From JBDHUJ01 sp039809105 (GTDB taxonomy: Bacteria; Patescibacteriota; Saccharimonadia; Saccharimonadales; UBA4665): a stretch of 56,437 nt of DNA. The stretch covers positions 1 through 56,437 of the forward strand of contig JBDHUJ010000004.1 of the NCBI GenBank assembly GCA_039809105.1, in the 5' to 3' direction. The notes below the pieces were generated by a model. That model saw only the letters and a program-made list of their open reading frames with translations. It was not told where the DNA came from and made no database searches. The position numbers and the translations under genes were made by a program. Shown in pieces: positions 31,845 through 39,256 of the stretch. Within the stretch, counting starts at the first letter, position 1. The number at the start of each line of letters is the position of its first letter.

Positions 31845-33257
31845 ATGAGTGAAGTGAAACTAGATGACATTGTCAGCCTGTGCAAGCGCCGCGGGTTTAT
31901 TTACCAAGGCAGCGAGATTTATGGCGGCCTGGCAGGGACATGGGACTACGGCCCGCTCGGCGTGCAGCTCAAGCGCAACATCTCTAACTTGTGGTGGAAG
32001 ACATTTGTCGAAGACCGTGACGACGCCTATGGTCTGGATGCCGCGATTCTGATGAACCAGAAAGTGTGGCAGGCAAGCGGCCACGTAAGTGGTTTTAACG
32101 ACCCGCTGTTCGAATGCGGTAACTGCAAGAATCGTTTCCGTGCCGACCACCTGGTCGAAGCGTGGATGGAAAAGCACCCGAAGGAACTCGCCGAAGCTAA
32201 AGTTTCGGAATATTCGCAAAGCCCCGAAGTTTTGAACGAGTACAAAAATGTGTTCAAAATGCAGTGCCCGACATGCGGCAAAGAACAGCTTAGCGACGTC
32301 AAACAGTTCAATATGATGTTCAAAACCCACGTCGGTGCGGTAGAGGACGAAACCAGCGTCAGCTACCTGCGCCCAGAGACTGCGCAGGGTATGTTTGTGA
32401 ACTTCAAGAACGTCGTGGATAGCTTTTACCCGGACATCCCGTTTGCCATGGTGCAGATTGGGAAGGCCTTCCGCAACGAAATCGCTCCGCGCGACTTTAT
32501 ATTCCGCGTGCGTGAACTGGAGCAGATGGAAATAGAAGTCTTCATCCATCCGGATACTTGGAAAGAGCAGTTCGACTACTGGCTCGAGCAGCAGAAGCAG
32601 TTCTTGCTGGGTCTTGGCTTGCCAGAAGAAAACATCCACCAGGTAGAGATTGGTCCCGAAGACCGTGCGCACTACAGCAAGCATAGCGTAGACACTGAAT
32701 TCGACTTCCCATTCGGCCAGAAAGAACTATTGGGCTGTGCATACCGTACTGACTACGACCTGAGCAAGCACCAGGCTGCTTCAGGCAAGAACCTGGAGTA
32801 CCGTCCGAAAGATGGTGGTGTGGCATTCATCCCGCACGTTATAGAACCGACCTTCGGGCTCGACCGTTTGACACTGGCCGTGATTGCGACTGCGTACAAA
32901 GAGGACGAAGTGAATGGCGAAAAGCGTGCTTACCTGAAACTGCCTGCGCACTTGGCTCCGGTGAAGGTCGCCGTGCTGCCGCTAGTAAAGAACAAGCCAG
33001 AACTCGTGGCCAAAGCCCGCGAAGTCTACGCCATGCTTAAGAAAGAGCTGGGGGCTGTGCTGTGGGTAGACACCGGCAACATCGGTAAAAATTACCGCAA
33101 AATGGACGAAATCGGTGTGCCATACTGCGTAACCGTCGACTTCGAAACTCTGGAAGGCGACACCAAAGACACCGTAACTGTCCGCGATAGGGACACGACC
33201 GAACAGAAACGAATCAAAGTAACTGAACTGGTGGGCACGCTGAGTGCCCGCCAATGA
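31845..33257 (+). CDS. glyS: Glycyl-tRNA synthetase (homodimeric, eukaryote/Gram-positive type)
   Basis: Class II synthetase charging tRNA-Gly, 470 aa, single-chain type instead of the alpha2beta2 GlyQS. Motif 1 region GTWDYGPLGVQLKRNI (about residues 28-43), motif 2 GKAFRNEIAPRDFIFRVREL (about 206-225), motif 3 in FGLDRLTLAV (about 338-347) and a C-terminal anticodon domain (LAPVKVAVLPL onward, about 369) are clear. A four-Cys zinc site (CGNC, CPTC) lies at about residues 91-145. AGAGGA precedes ATG 31845. higB overlaps its stop (ATGA). Confidence 0.96.
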   Translation: MSEVKLDDIVSLCKRRGFIYQGSEIYGGLAGTWDYGPLGVQLKRNISNLWWKTFVEDRDDAYGLDAAILMNQKVWQASGHVSGFNDPLFECGNCKNRFRADHLVEAWMEKHPKELAEAKVSEYSQSPEVLNEYKNVFKMQCPTCGKEQLSDVKQFNMMFKTHVGAVEDETSVSYLRPETAQGMFVNFKNVVDSFYPDIPFAMVQIGKAFRNEIAPRDFIFRVRELEQMEIEVFIHPDTWKEQFDYWLEQQKQFLLGLGLPEENIHQVEIGPEDRAHYSKHSVDTEFDFPFGQKELLGCAYRTDYDLSKHQAASGKNLEYRPKDGGVAFIPHVIEPTFGLDRLTLAVIATAYKEDEVNGEKRAYLKLPAHLAPVKVAVLPLVKNKPELVAKAREVYAMLKKELGAVLWVDTGNIGKNYRKMDEIGVPYCVTVDFETLEGDTKDTVTVRDRDTTEQKRIKVTELVGTLSARQ

Positions 33258-33598
33258 AGCAGTATCTCGTAAGATTTTATAAAGATGCACGCGGCGAAGA
33301 GCCGGTGTTGAAATTTATCTGGGCACAAGACGCGTCAACACAATCAAAGTTCACAAAACTCTTCCACTTGCTAGAAGAGTACGGTCCGGAGCTCATGATG
33401 CCCTACGCGCGCTACCTGAAGAATGGCATATACGAATTGCGCATTCGCGGCAAGAACGAGGTGCGAGTTTTCTACGTGCTCATGACCAAGCAACAAGTCG
33501 GTGTGCTGCTGCACGCTTTTAAGAAACGAACGCAGAAAATGCCGACCAAAGAGTTTGAGGTGGCTCGCCAACGAGCAAAAGACTTGACTGATTTATAA
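33254..33598 (+). CDS. higB: HigB/Gp49-like RelE-fold toxin
   Basis: A 114-aa protein of the phage-derived Gp49-like family (YKDARGEEPVLKFIW, residues about 9-23; LRIRGKNEVRVFYVLMTKQQ, about 62-81; LLHAFKKRTQKMP). Such RelE-superfamily enzymes cleave mRNA on the ribosome. The start codon overlaps the glyS stop by 4 nt, so the toxin would be made from the glyS mRNA by translational coupling, an unusual link between a synthetase and a toxin. Toxin-first order matches HigBA. Confidence 0.88.
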   Translation: MKQYLVRFYKDARGEEPVLKFIWAQDASTQSKFTKLFHLLEEYGPELMMPYARYLKNGIYELRIRGKNEVRVFYVLMTKQQVGVLLHAFKKRTQKMPTKEFEVARQRAKDLTDL

Positions 33599-33613
33599 CG
33601 AATTTGTTATAAT
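33584..33613 (+). promoter_or_regulatory. higA internal promoter TTGACT-18-TATAAT, leaderless arrangement
   Basis: TTGACT (33584-33589) lies in the end of higB; TATAAT (33608-33613) ends 7 nt before ATG 33621. An antitoxin-specific promoter would supply excess antitoxin. Confidence 0.75.
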
Positions 33614-33620
33614 AATGGTT

Positions 33621-33917
33621 ATGAAATACAACGTTGAACGTATCAAGACATTTAAGACTCTTGACGAATTCCATGCTGAGATGATGCAGAATCCGGAGTA
33701 TGCCGCCGAATATGCTAAACTCGACGAAGAATTCGCCCTGCTCGAAATGATTTTACAGCTGCGCCAAGAAGCGAAACTAACCCAGGCCGAACTCGCAGAA
33801 AAGGCTGGTATGAAGCAATCCGCCATTGCCCGTATAGAGAGCGGTAAGGCTAGCCCCAGTTTTAAGACACTGTACCGTATAGCCAAAGCCCTCGACAAAA
33901 AAATCAGTTTTGTATAG
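33621..33917 (+). CDS. higA: HigA-like XRE-family antitoxin
   Basis: A 98-aa protein with an N-terminal helical part and a C-terminal helix-turn-helix (QEAKLTQAELAEKAGMKQSA, then IARIESGKASPSFKTLYRIA; about residues 52-90). It should bind HigB and repress the operon. ATG 33621 is chosen over ATG 33615 because TATAAT ends 7 nt upstream of it. No Shine-Dalgarno. Confidence 0.88.
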   Translation: MKYNVERIKTFKTLDEFHAEMMQNPEYAAEYAKLDEEFALLEMILQLRQEAKLTQAELAEKAGMKQSAIARIESGKASPSFKTLYRIAKALDKKISFV

Positions 33918-33929
33918 AGCTGTGGCCGT

Positions 33930-34433
33930 ATGAAACGGGTGATGGTTATTGGGGCCCCGGGGACGGGGAAGAGTACGTTTGCGGTTAAGCTGGCAGAGAA
34001 GACTGGTTTGCCGCTGGTGCACTTGGACTTGTACTATCACGAGAAGGGCAAGAACTATTACGAAGATAAAGTTGCGTGGACGGAGCGGGTGCGAAAATTC
34101 GCCGCGCAGCCGGAGTGGATTATAGACGGCAACCACGGCCGGACCATGCCGGAGCGGATGGAGCGAGCAGATACAATCATTTACTTCGATTTGCCACGGC
34201 GTTCGGCAATGTACGGTGTGCTAAAGCGCCGCGTGCAAACGCGCAAAACCAAACGAACGGACATGCCGGACGATTGGGAAGAAAAAGCGGGCGGGGAATT
34301 CCTGCGCAAAGTTTGGAACTTCCGAAAGAACTATCGTCCCGACACACTAAAACTCTTGGCTGAACACGCCGACAAACAAATCGTAACCTTCAAAACCCGC
34401 AAACAAGCCGAGATTTACCTGGCTATTGACTGA
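33930..34433 (+). CDS. P-loop nucleotide kinase-like protein (FlaR/topology-modulation family)
   Basis: A 167-aa P-loop NTPase with Walker A GAPGTGKST (residues 8-16) and the DLYYHEKGKNYYED and IIDGNHGRTMPERMERADTI segments typical of the FlaR/adenylate-kinase-like group, in which the W-x-DGN motif is conserved. Substrate is unknown; nucleotide or small-molecule phosphorylation is likely. It starts 12 nt after higA and may share its promoter. Confidence 0.75.
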   Translation: MKRVMVIGAPGTGKSTFAVKLAEKTGLPLVHLDLYYHEKGKNYYEDKVAWTERVRKFAAQPEWIIDGNHGRTMPERMERADTIIYFDLPRRSAMYGVLKRRVQTRKTKRTDMPDDWEEKAGGEFLRKVWNFRKNYRPDTLKLLAEHADKQIVTFKTRKQAEIYLAID

Positions 34434-34504
34434 ATATGTGGTTGCAAAAGAGGTGGAGGGGCAATAGACTGTAGCTAGAGCTTCAAAACTAAACACCACA
34501 CGTA

Positions 34505-35215
34505 ATGAACGAAGAAAACAAACCATCGGAATCGGGTTTGGCACCGCAGCCATCTACGCAAAATACCTATATCTCAAGTGCCCCAACAGTAGTCACTGCA
34601 CCTGGCAGTTCATCTTCTGAGAAGCCTAAGCGTAGTCTTGCGAGAATCGTGCTGGGCGTGGCTATAGGTGTGGCAATAATTATCGTAGTGTTGGTTCTAA
34701 TAGGAATAGGGCTTGTAACGTACGTATTTACAGGCTTTACTTCGACTTGCAACGCCGCGGATAAGAATATGAAGCAGGCTGAAGCTAGCCTACAAACACA
34801 AGCCACAGGTATTACGGTTGATGGCCAGCACTTGGAATCTGTCAGCGTTTATGCGAACGGTGATTGTCTGACCGGCTCGGGAGCGGTGCTGGATGCTTCG
34901 GTGGCGGTAAATACTAGCGCCCGGTCCGCGCACGCCGCGATGCTTCAGGCATTCGGGCTGAATGCTAGTGATACGGGAAAGATGGAAGCGGGAACCGCAA
35001 ATGGTAGCAATGACATAGAAAGTCTCATTGCGACCGTTAAAGAAGGTGACCACGAGTACGCCTTTACCTACTATTTTGCGCAGCCTCCGGGCTGTCCACC
35101 GGGCTACTCTGGTCCATGCTATAGCGACCCCGATATTATGCAAAAGCTGAGTCTACTGGATAAGCCGGTAAAACTTGCGAAGGTGAATGTTACCCAATTT
35201 ATTTCGCAACAGTAG
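34505..35215 (+). CDS. Membrane-anchored extracytoplasmic protein of unknown function
   Basis: A 236-aa protein: disordered cytoplasmic N-terminus rich in Ser/Pro (about 1-40), one membrane helix (IVLGVAIGVAIIIVVLVLIG, about 48-67), and an external domain containing four Cys (STCNAAD, NGDCLTG, PPGCPPGYSGPCYSD) that could form disulphides. The type II topology resembles other envelope proteins of this lineage. I do not recognise the domain. Confidence 0.65.
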   Translation: MNEENKPSESGLAPQPSTQNTYISSAPTVVTAPGSSSSEKPKRSLARIVLGVAIGVAIIIVVLVLIGIGLVTYVFTGFTSTCNAADKNMKQAEASLQTQATGITVDGQHLESVSVYANGDCLTGSGAVLDASVAVNTSARSAHAAMLQAFGLNASDTGKMEAGTANGSNDIESLIATVKEGDHEYAFTYYFAQPPGCPPGYSGPCYSDPDIMQKLSLLDKPVKLAKVNVTQFISQQ

Positions 35216-35252
35216 CTGTATGTCCCAGTCGGTGCTACGGTATAGTATAGGA

Positions 35253-35666
35253 ATGATACGAAGTTATACGGATGCGGATTATGAGGGACTGAAGGAGCTG
35301 TACCAGCATAGCGAGTGGTATGGTGGGGTGTTTGATGAGGCGCGGGACGGAAGGGAGCGGCTGGCGAAGAAAATTGCCGATGACCCGCAAGCGATTTTGG
35401 TGTACGAAAAAGACGGCGAGCTGGTCGGTACGATTTCTATAATCGAGGATGGGCGAGTGGCGTGGTTGTACCGGTTTGTCGTAAAAGACCACGACAAAGC
35501 TGTGGCTGCAGAGCTCTACGCCGCCGCAACTGCAAACCTGAAAGCGCGTGGCCATAGCGAAGTGCTCGTTTATACTCCAGTCGATGACGATTTGCTGGCT
35601 GAACGCTACGACGAACTGGGCATGACCCGCGGCGGTAGCTATACCTGTTACTATAAAGATATCTAG
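35253..35666 (+). CDS. GNAT-family N-acetyltransferase
   Basis: A 137-aa acetyl-CoA-dependent acyltransferase fold. IRSYTDADYEGLKELY at the N-terminus, LVGTISIIEDGRVAWLYRFV (about residues 56-75) with the beta4 strand, and LYAAATANLKARGHSEVLVY in the position of the coenzyme-binding helix support the family; the Q/R-x-x-G-x-G/A loop is degenerate (KDHDKAVA), so activity is uncertain. ATG 35253 follows a TATAGT -10 by 6 nt. The next two genes follow directly (TAGATG; TAATG), forming an operon. Confidence 0.7.
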   Translation: MIRSYTDADYEGLKELYQHSEWYGGVFDEARDGRERLAKKIADDPQAILVYEKDGELVGTISIIEDGRVAWLYRFVVKDHDKAVAAELYAAATANLKARGHSEVLVYTPVDDDLLAERYDELGMTRGGSYTCYYKDI

Positions 35667-36212
35667 ATGAGTACAGAAGAAATTGCAAAACGGATTAAAG
35701 AGGTACCTATTGTTGCGGGTATGCCGGTGAAGATTGTGGCAGTGGACGGGCATGGTGGTTCGGGGAAGTCTACGCTGGCAGAAAAGTTAGCGAAAGAACT
35801 TGGCACGGAAATAGTGCATACCGATGATTTTGCTTCGTGGGATAACCCGCTCGACTGGTGGTCAAAGCTTGTGGCAGAGGTATTAGAACCTATAAAAAAT
35901 GGAGCAAGAACGCTCAACTACTCACGCTCGAGCTGGGCGCCAGACCATCATCCGGAGCCTGTTTTCGACCAACCGGTAACGCCCATAATCATCCTCGAGG
36001 GCGTAAGCTCGGCGCGCAAAGAATTCCGGCTGTATCTTTCCTTTGCTATCTGGGTAGAAACGCCAATAGAACTCTGCTTAGAGCGTGGCTTGGCACGTGA
36101 CGGTAAGCCCGCAAAAGAGCAATGGCTGCAGTGGCTAGCGGACGAAAATGTATACATTGCCCGAGATAAACCACAAGAGTACGTGAGCCTATCCGTAAAG
36201 GGTACCGAGTAA
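35667..36212 (+). CDS. Uridine-kinase-like P-loop protein
   Basis: A 181-aa P-loop kinase with Walker A VDGHGGSGKSTLAEKLA (about residues 26-42), the HTDDFASWDNPLDWW substrate loop (about 51-65) and IILEGVSSARKEF (about 109-121), all typical of the uridine kinase/phosphoribulokinase superfamily. It may phosphorylate a salvaged nucleoside. Start is directly after the GNAT stop. Confidence 0.8.
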   Translation: MSTEEIAKRIKEVPIVAGMPVKIVAVDGHGGSGKSTLAEKLAKELGTEIVHTDDFASWDNPLDWWSKLVAEVLEPIKNGARTLNYSRSSWAPDHHPEPVFDQPVTPIIILEGVSSARKEFRLYLSFAIWVETPIELCLERGLARDGKPAKEQWLQWLADENVYIARDKPQEYVSLSVKGTE

Positions 36213-36796
36213 TGTTGCCAGAATATTTTGCGATTGTCGGGGCGTTGATTGCGTCGATAGGTGGGTTCGTGTATTTGTACGAGACCATATGCGGAAAAGT
36301 ACAACCGAACCGGGTAACTTGGTTGCTGTGGTTTCTTCTGCCGACGATTATTCTCGTGGCGCAGCGGGTGCAGGGTGTGGGTGCGGTCTCTTGGGTGACG
36401 TTTGTTGCAGGCCTTACGCCGCTACTCATTTTTATCGCGTCGTTCTTTAACAAAAAAGCCTACTGGAAAACCGTGTCACTGGATTATGTCTGTATGGCTA
36501 TAGCGTTCGTGGGAATTGCGCTCTGGGCGGCTACCAAGAACCCGAACTTAGCAATACTGTTCAGTATAGCCGCTGACTTTGCGGCGGGCTTCCCGACACT
36601 TAAGAAATCGTATACGCATCCGGAGAGCGAAAGCTGGAGGGCTTACGCAATCAGTGCGACTGGTTTCGTGGTGAGCATACTAGCCATACATACCTGGACG
36701 TTTGCGAACTATGGCTTCGTAGTATACCTAGCGCTCATGGAGGGGCTGCTGGCTGCGCTTGCATTTCGTGGTCGCAATCGAAAACCTGTAGAATAG
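36212..36796 (+). CDS. Polytopic membrane protein of unknown function
   Basis: A 194-aa protein with about six or seven hydrophobic helices and short loops; the repeated pattern of two similar three-helix halves (NRVTWLLWFLLPTII near residue 33 and ESWRAYAISATGFVV near 139) recalls PQ-loop/SemiSWEET-type transporters, but this is only a resemblance. ATG overlaps the previous TAA by one base, so it is coupled to the kinase-like gene. Confidence 0.65.
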   Translation: MLPEYFAIVGALIASIGGFVYLYETICGKVQPNRVTWLLWFLLPTIILVAQRVQGVGAVSWVTFVAGLTPLLIFIASFFNKKAYWKTVSLDYVCMAIAFVGIALWAATKNPNLAILFSIAADFAAGFPTLKKSYTHPESESWRAYAISATGFVVSILAIHTWTFANYGFVVYLALMEGLLAALAFRGRNRKPVE

Positions 36797-36800
36797 AGTT

Positions 36801-37364
36801 ATGAAAACGGCGGTGATTTTGCATGGAGTTGATGAAGTGCCGGAGAGTGGGTGGTTCCCGTGGCTGAAGGCGCAGTTAGAGGCAGCGGGGTACGATGTGT
36901 GGGTGCCGACGCTGCCAGACGGTCATACGCCGGACCGCGAGGCGTACAGTAACTTGCTGCTCGAAACGGGCCGCGACCTAACGGGTGCTATCGTAGTTGG
37001 ACACGATAGCGGAGCCGTCAGCATACTCAACCTGCTTATGGACAAGCGCTGCCCCAAAATAAGACTCGGCGTGCTTGTGGCGGCTTGGTCGGGCGGGCTG
37101 CCGCACGGCTACGAGGCGGGTAATACGCAGTTTCTAAAGCTGTTTCCGCGGTGGGGGTTCCGCTGGCGCCGTATACGCTCCAAAGCCGACCATCTGGCGT
37201 TTCTGCACGGCAACGACGACCCGTATTGTCCGCTCCAGCAAGCCGAATCGCTCGCAACGCTCACGCGCGGTTCGCTGACCATCGTGCCGAACGGCGGCCA
37301 CCTGGGCTCCGATTTCCGTGAACTCCCCCAGGTCTGGGAACTCATCGCTCCACATCTTCAGTAA
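36801..37364 (+). CDS. RBBP9/YdeN-like alpha/beta hydrolase with Asp at the nucleophile position
   Basis: A 187-aa small serine-hydrolase fold. ILHGVDEVPESGWFPWLKAQ (residues 6-25) matches the family, as do the acid in HGNDDPYCP (about D137) and His in NGGHLGSD (about 163). The nucleophile elbow reads VVGHDSGAVS: Asp occupies the site where GHSSGA has Ser (compare the paralogue at 50006). Asp nucleophiles are used by epoxide hydrolases and haloalkane dehalogenases. TAGAAT ends 6 nt before ATG. Confidence 0.75.
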   Translation: MKTAVILHGVDEVPESGWFPWLKAQLEAAGYDVWVPTLPDGHTPDREAYSNLLLETGRDLTGAIVVGHDSGAVSILNLLMDKRCPKIRLGVLVAAWSGGLPHGYEAGNTQFLKLFPRWGFRWRRIRSKADHLAFLHGNDDPYCPLQQAESLATLTRGSLTIVPNGGHLGSDFRELPQVWELIAPHLQ

Positions 37365-37385
37365 TCTCAAAAAATTATAATAATA

Positions 37386-37414
37386 TTGTAATATTTTGTG
37401 TTGTGTGCTAGTAT
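37386..37414 (+). promoter_or_regulatory. Promoter TTGTAA-17-TAGTAT (TGC extended), leaderless arrangement
   Basis: TTGTAA (37386-37391), 17-nt spacer, TGC-TAGTAT (37409-37414), then 7 nt to ATG 37422. Confidence 0.7.
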
Positions 37415-37421
37415 GGTAAGT

Positions 37422-37637
37422 ATGAGCACTACGACTACTCAAAAAGTTATCAAAGTCGGCGATTCGTTAGCCGTGACTATTCCTGCCAAAGAAGCAAAAC
37501 GTCAAAATATTGTCGCTGGTGATTCGGTAGACGTGTCCTACGTACGTGTCAGGCCGCAGCAGGACGACGTCATGAAAGATTATGCGGCTTTTCAGGCGCA
37601 ATACGGCGAAACGCTTAAAAACTTAGCCAACCGATAA
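37422..37637 (+). CDS. AbrB/MazE-type antitoxin
   Basis: A 71-aa protein with a SpoVT/AbrB swapped-hairpin DNA-binding domain (VIKVGDSLAVTIPAKEAKRQ, about residues 9-28, then GDSVDVSYV) and a short C-terminal tail expected to block the toxin. ATG 37422 is set by promoter spacing and is preferred to the upstream ATG 37398. Its last base overlaps the toxin start region (TAATG). Confidence 0.85.
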   Translation: MSTTTTQKVIKVGDSLAVTIPAKEAKRQNIVAGDSVDVSYVRVRPQQDDVMKDYAAFQAQYGETLKNLANR

Positions 37638-38017
37638 TGCGCTATCTTAGTCTTGAGGAGATTTTGCGTCTTCATTTTCAGGTCATAGAAGACTATGGCG
37701 GCTCGCACGGAGTGCGTGACGAAGAGCGTTTGAGGTCGGTTGTGTTGGCACCGCAACAAGAAGTTTTCGGCGAAGAACAGTATCCTGATATTTACGAAAA
37801 AGCGGCAGTGTATATGCGAAATATCATTGGCGACCATGCATTTGCGGACGGTAATAAGCGTTCGGGTGTTACAGTAGCGGGCGTGTTTTTACTGCGTAAT
37901 GGCGTTCGTCTTACTGCAACCGCGAAAGAGCTCGAAGATTTTGCGGTGCAGGTGGCAGTGGAGCATCTGGACGTGCCGGTTATCGCCGCCTGGCTCCGCG
38001 CTCACAGTACAAGCTAG
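37637..38017 (+). CDS. doc: Death-on-curing (Doc/Fic) toxin
   Basis: A 126-aa Fic-fold protein. The active-site motif is HAFADGNKRSG (about residues 68-78), matching the Doc pattern HxFx[DN]GNKR, which phosphorylates EF-Tu in the P1 homologue. RYLSLEEILRLHFQVIEDYG at the N-terminus is also Doc-like. Partner antitoxin is AbrB-type here instead of Phd. The start overlaps the antitoxin stop. Confidence 0.9.
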   Translation: MRYLSLEEILRLHFQVIEDYGGSHGVRDEERLRSVVLAPQQEVFGEEQYPDIYEKAAVYMRNIIGDHAFADGNKRSGVTVAGVFLLRNGVRLTATAKELEDFAVQVAVEHLDVPVIAAWLRAHSTS

Positions 38018-38053
38018 TAAGGTATACTGTAGGGAGTAGGCGAGGATTTACGT

Positions 38054-38551
38054 ATGGGATTTTTTAGGGCGCTGGGGAATATAGTGCAGGGGAAACCGGT
38101 GTTTGAACCGGCGGACGGCGCGGGGCAGGCAAGCCAGAACCCGCAGGCCCAGACACAGCCGCAGGTTGGGCAGGCTCCGCAGGGGCCGAAGACGATTCCG
38201 GTGGTGCAGATACGGCGAGTGGAGTGCGTAGACAAAGGCCCGCAGATGGAGCTGCAAGTGGAAATCATCAACGATTCTCGGGAAGATATATTGCTCGACA
38301 AAATACGGTTGCTTGGCACGGTGCGTGAACTGGACACGACGCTGCGGCCGGGTGAGGCCAGGCAGTTTACGGTGTACAAAGGCGACCGGACGCCAAATGA
38401 ACCGCGCGGCTACGCCGAGGTGCAGTACCGCAAAATGGACGGCGATTATTTTTCGGCAATCCACCAGGTGCGCGGTCGTAAAGAGTCGGACGGGTACTGG
38501 GATGTGACAGAGTTTCGGCTGCAGCTGCCCATAAAAGATTTGCCGGCGTAA
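38054..38551 (+). CDS. Conserved hypothetical protein
   Basis: A 165-aa protein with a short N-terminal helix, a Gln/Pro/Ala-rich linker (about 18-48) and a beta-rich C-terminal domain (VVQIRRVECVDKGPQMELQV, DILLDKIRLLGTVREL). No signal peptide or catalytic motif is recognised. TATACT at 38023-38028 and GAGG 8 nt before ATG give it a leadered mRNA. The SanA-like gene follows 3 nt downstream. Confidence 0.6.
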   Translation: MGFFRALGNIVQGKPVFEPADGAGQASQNPQAQTQPQVGQAPQGPKTIPVVQIRRVECVDKGPQMELQVEIINDSREDILLDKIRLLGTVRELDTTLRPGEARQFTVYKGDRTPNEPRGYAEVQYRKMDGDYFSAIHQVRGRKESDGYWDVTEFRLQLPIKDLPA

Positions 38552-38554
38552 ACT

Positions 38555-39256
38555 ATGTCCGAAGAAAAGCATGTTTCACGAAAATTCACACTCCGCCAGT
38601 TGTACTACTGGGTACGGCGGCGATGGATGTGGCTGGCGGCTGCGGCCGTGATGGCGGTAGCGTTATTTTGGCTGCCGACGGTGTATGCCAACCTCTGGAC
38701 GCGTAGCAGCAGGTATGACCTGGGGCGGACGAAACCGGCAGATATTCCCCAAAAAGACGTTGCTATGGTGTTCGGCGCGCGGGTGTACTCGAACGGGGAC
38801 CTGTCGCCATACTTGCAGTGGCGCGTGCAGACGGCGGTCAAGCTGTATGACGCCCACCGAGTCAAAAAGCTGCTGATGACAGGAGATAATTCGCGCAAAC
38901 GGTATAACGAACCGGTTGCCATGCAGCGGTATGCTATGCAACTGGGCGTGCCGAAAGACGACATTGTGCTCGACTATGCCGGGTTCAGTACGTACGAAAG
39001 CTGTTACCGGGCGCGGGATATCTTTGCGGTCAAGAGTGCTCTTCTGGTAACACAGGGGTACCATCTGCCGCGGGCGCTGGTGACCTGCAAATCGTTCGGG
39101 CTGGACGTAGCCGGTGTGAACGCGGTGCGGACCGACGGCAAAAGTTCTATAGAAGCACGCGAGTGGCTGGCGAGTGTCAAAATGGTACCTGAGCTCATGT
39201 TCAAGCCTAAGCCGACATTCCTTGGCAAAGCCGAACCGATAACATTTGGTCAGTAG
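38555..39256 (+). CDS. SanA/YdcF-like DUF218 membrane protein
   Basis: A 233-aa protein with one N-terminal membrane helix (WLAAAAVMAVALFWLPTVY, about residues 26-44) and an extracytoplasmic DUF218 domain: VAMVFGARVYSNGDLSPYL (about 69-87), KLLMTGDN, and LLVTQGYHLPRALVTCKS (about 161-178). SanA affects envelope permeability in enterobacteria; the biochemical activity of the family is unclear. It ends 7 nt inside the end of the convergent flavin-operon gene. Confidence 0.85.
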   Translation: MSEEKHVSRKFTLRQLYYWVRRRWMWLAAAAVMAVALFWLPTVYANLWTRSSRYDLGRTKPADIPQKDVAMVFGARVYSNGDLSPYLQWRVQTAVKLYDAHRVKKLLMTGDNSRKRYNEPVAMQRYAMQLGVPKDDIVLDYAGFSTYESCYRARDIFAVKSALLVTQGYHLPRALVTCKSFGLDVAGVNAVRTDGKSSIEAREWLASVKMVPELMFKPKPTFLGKAEPITFGQ

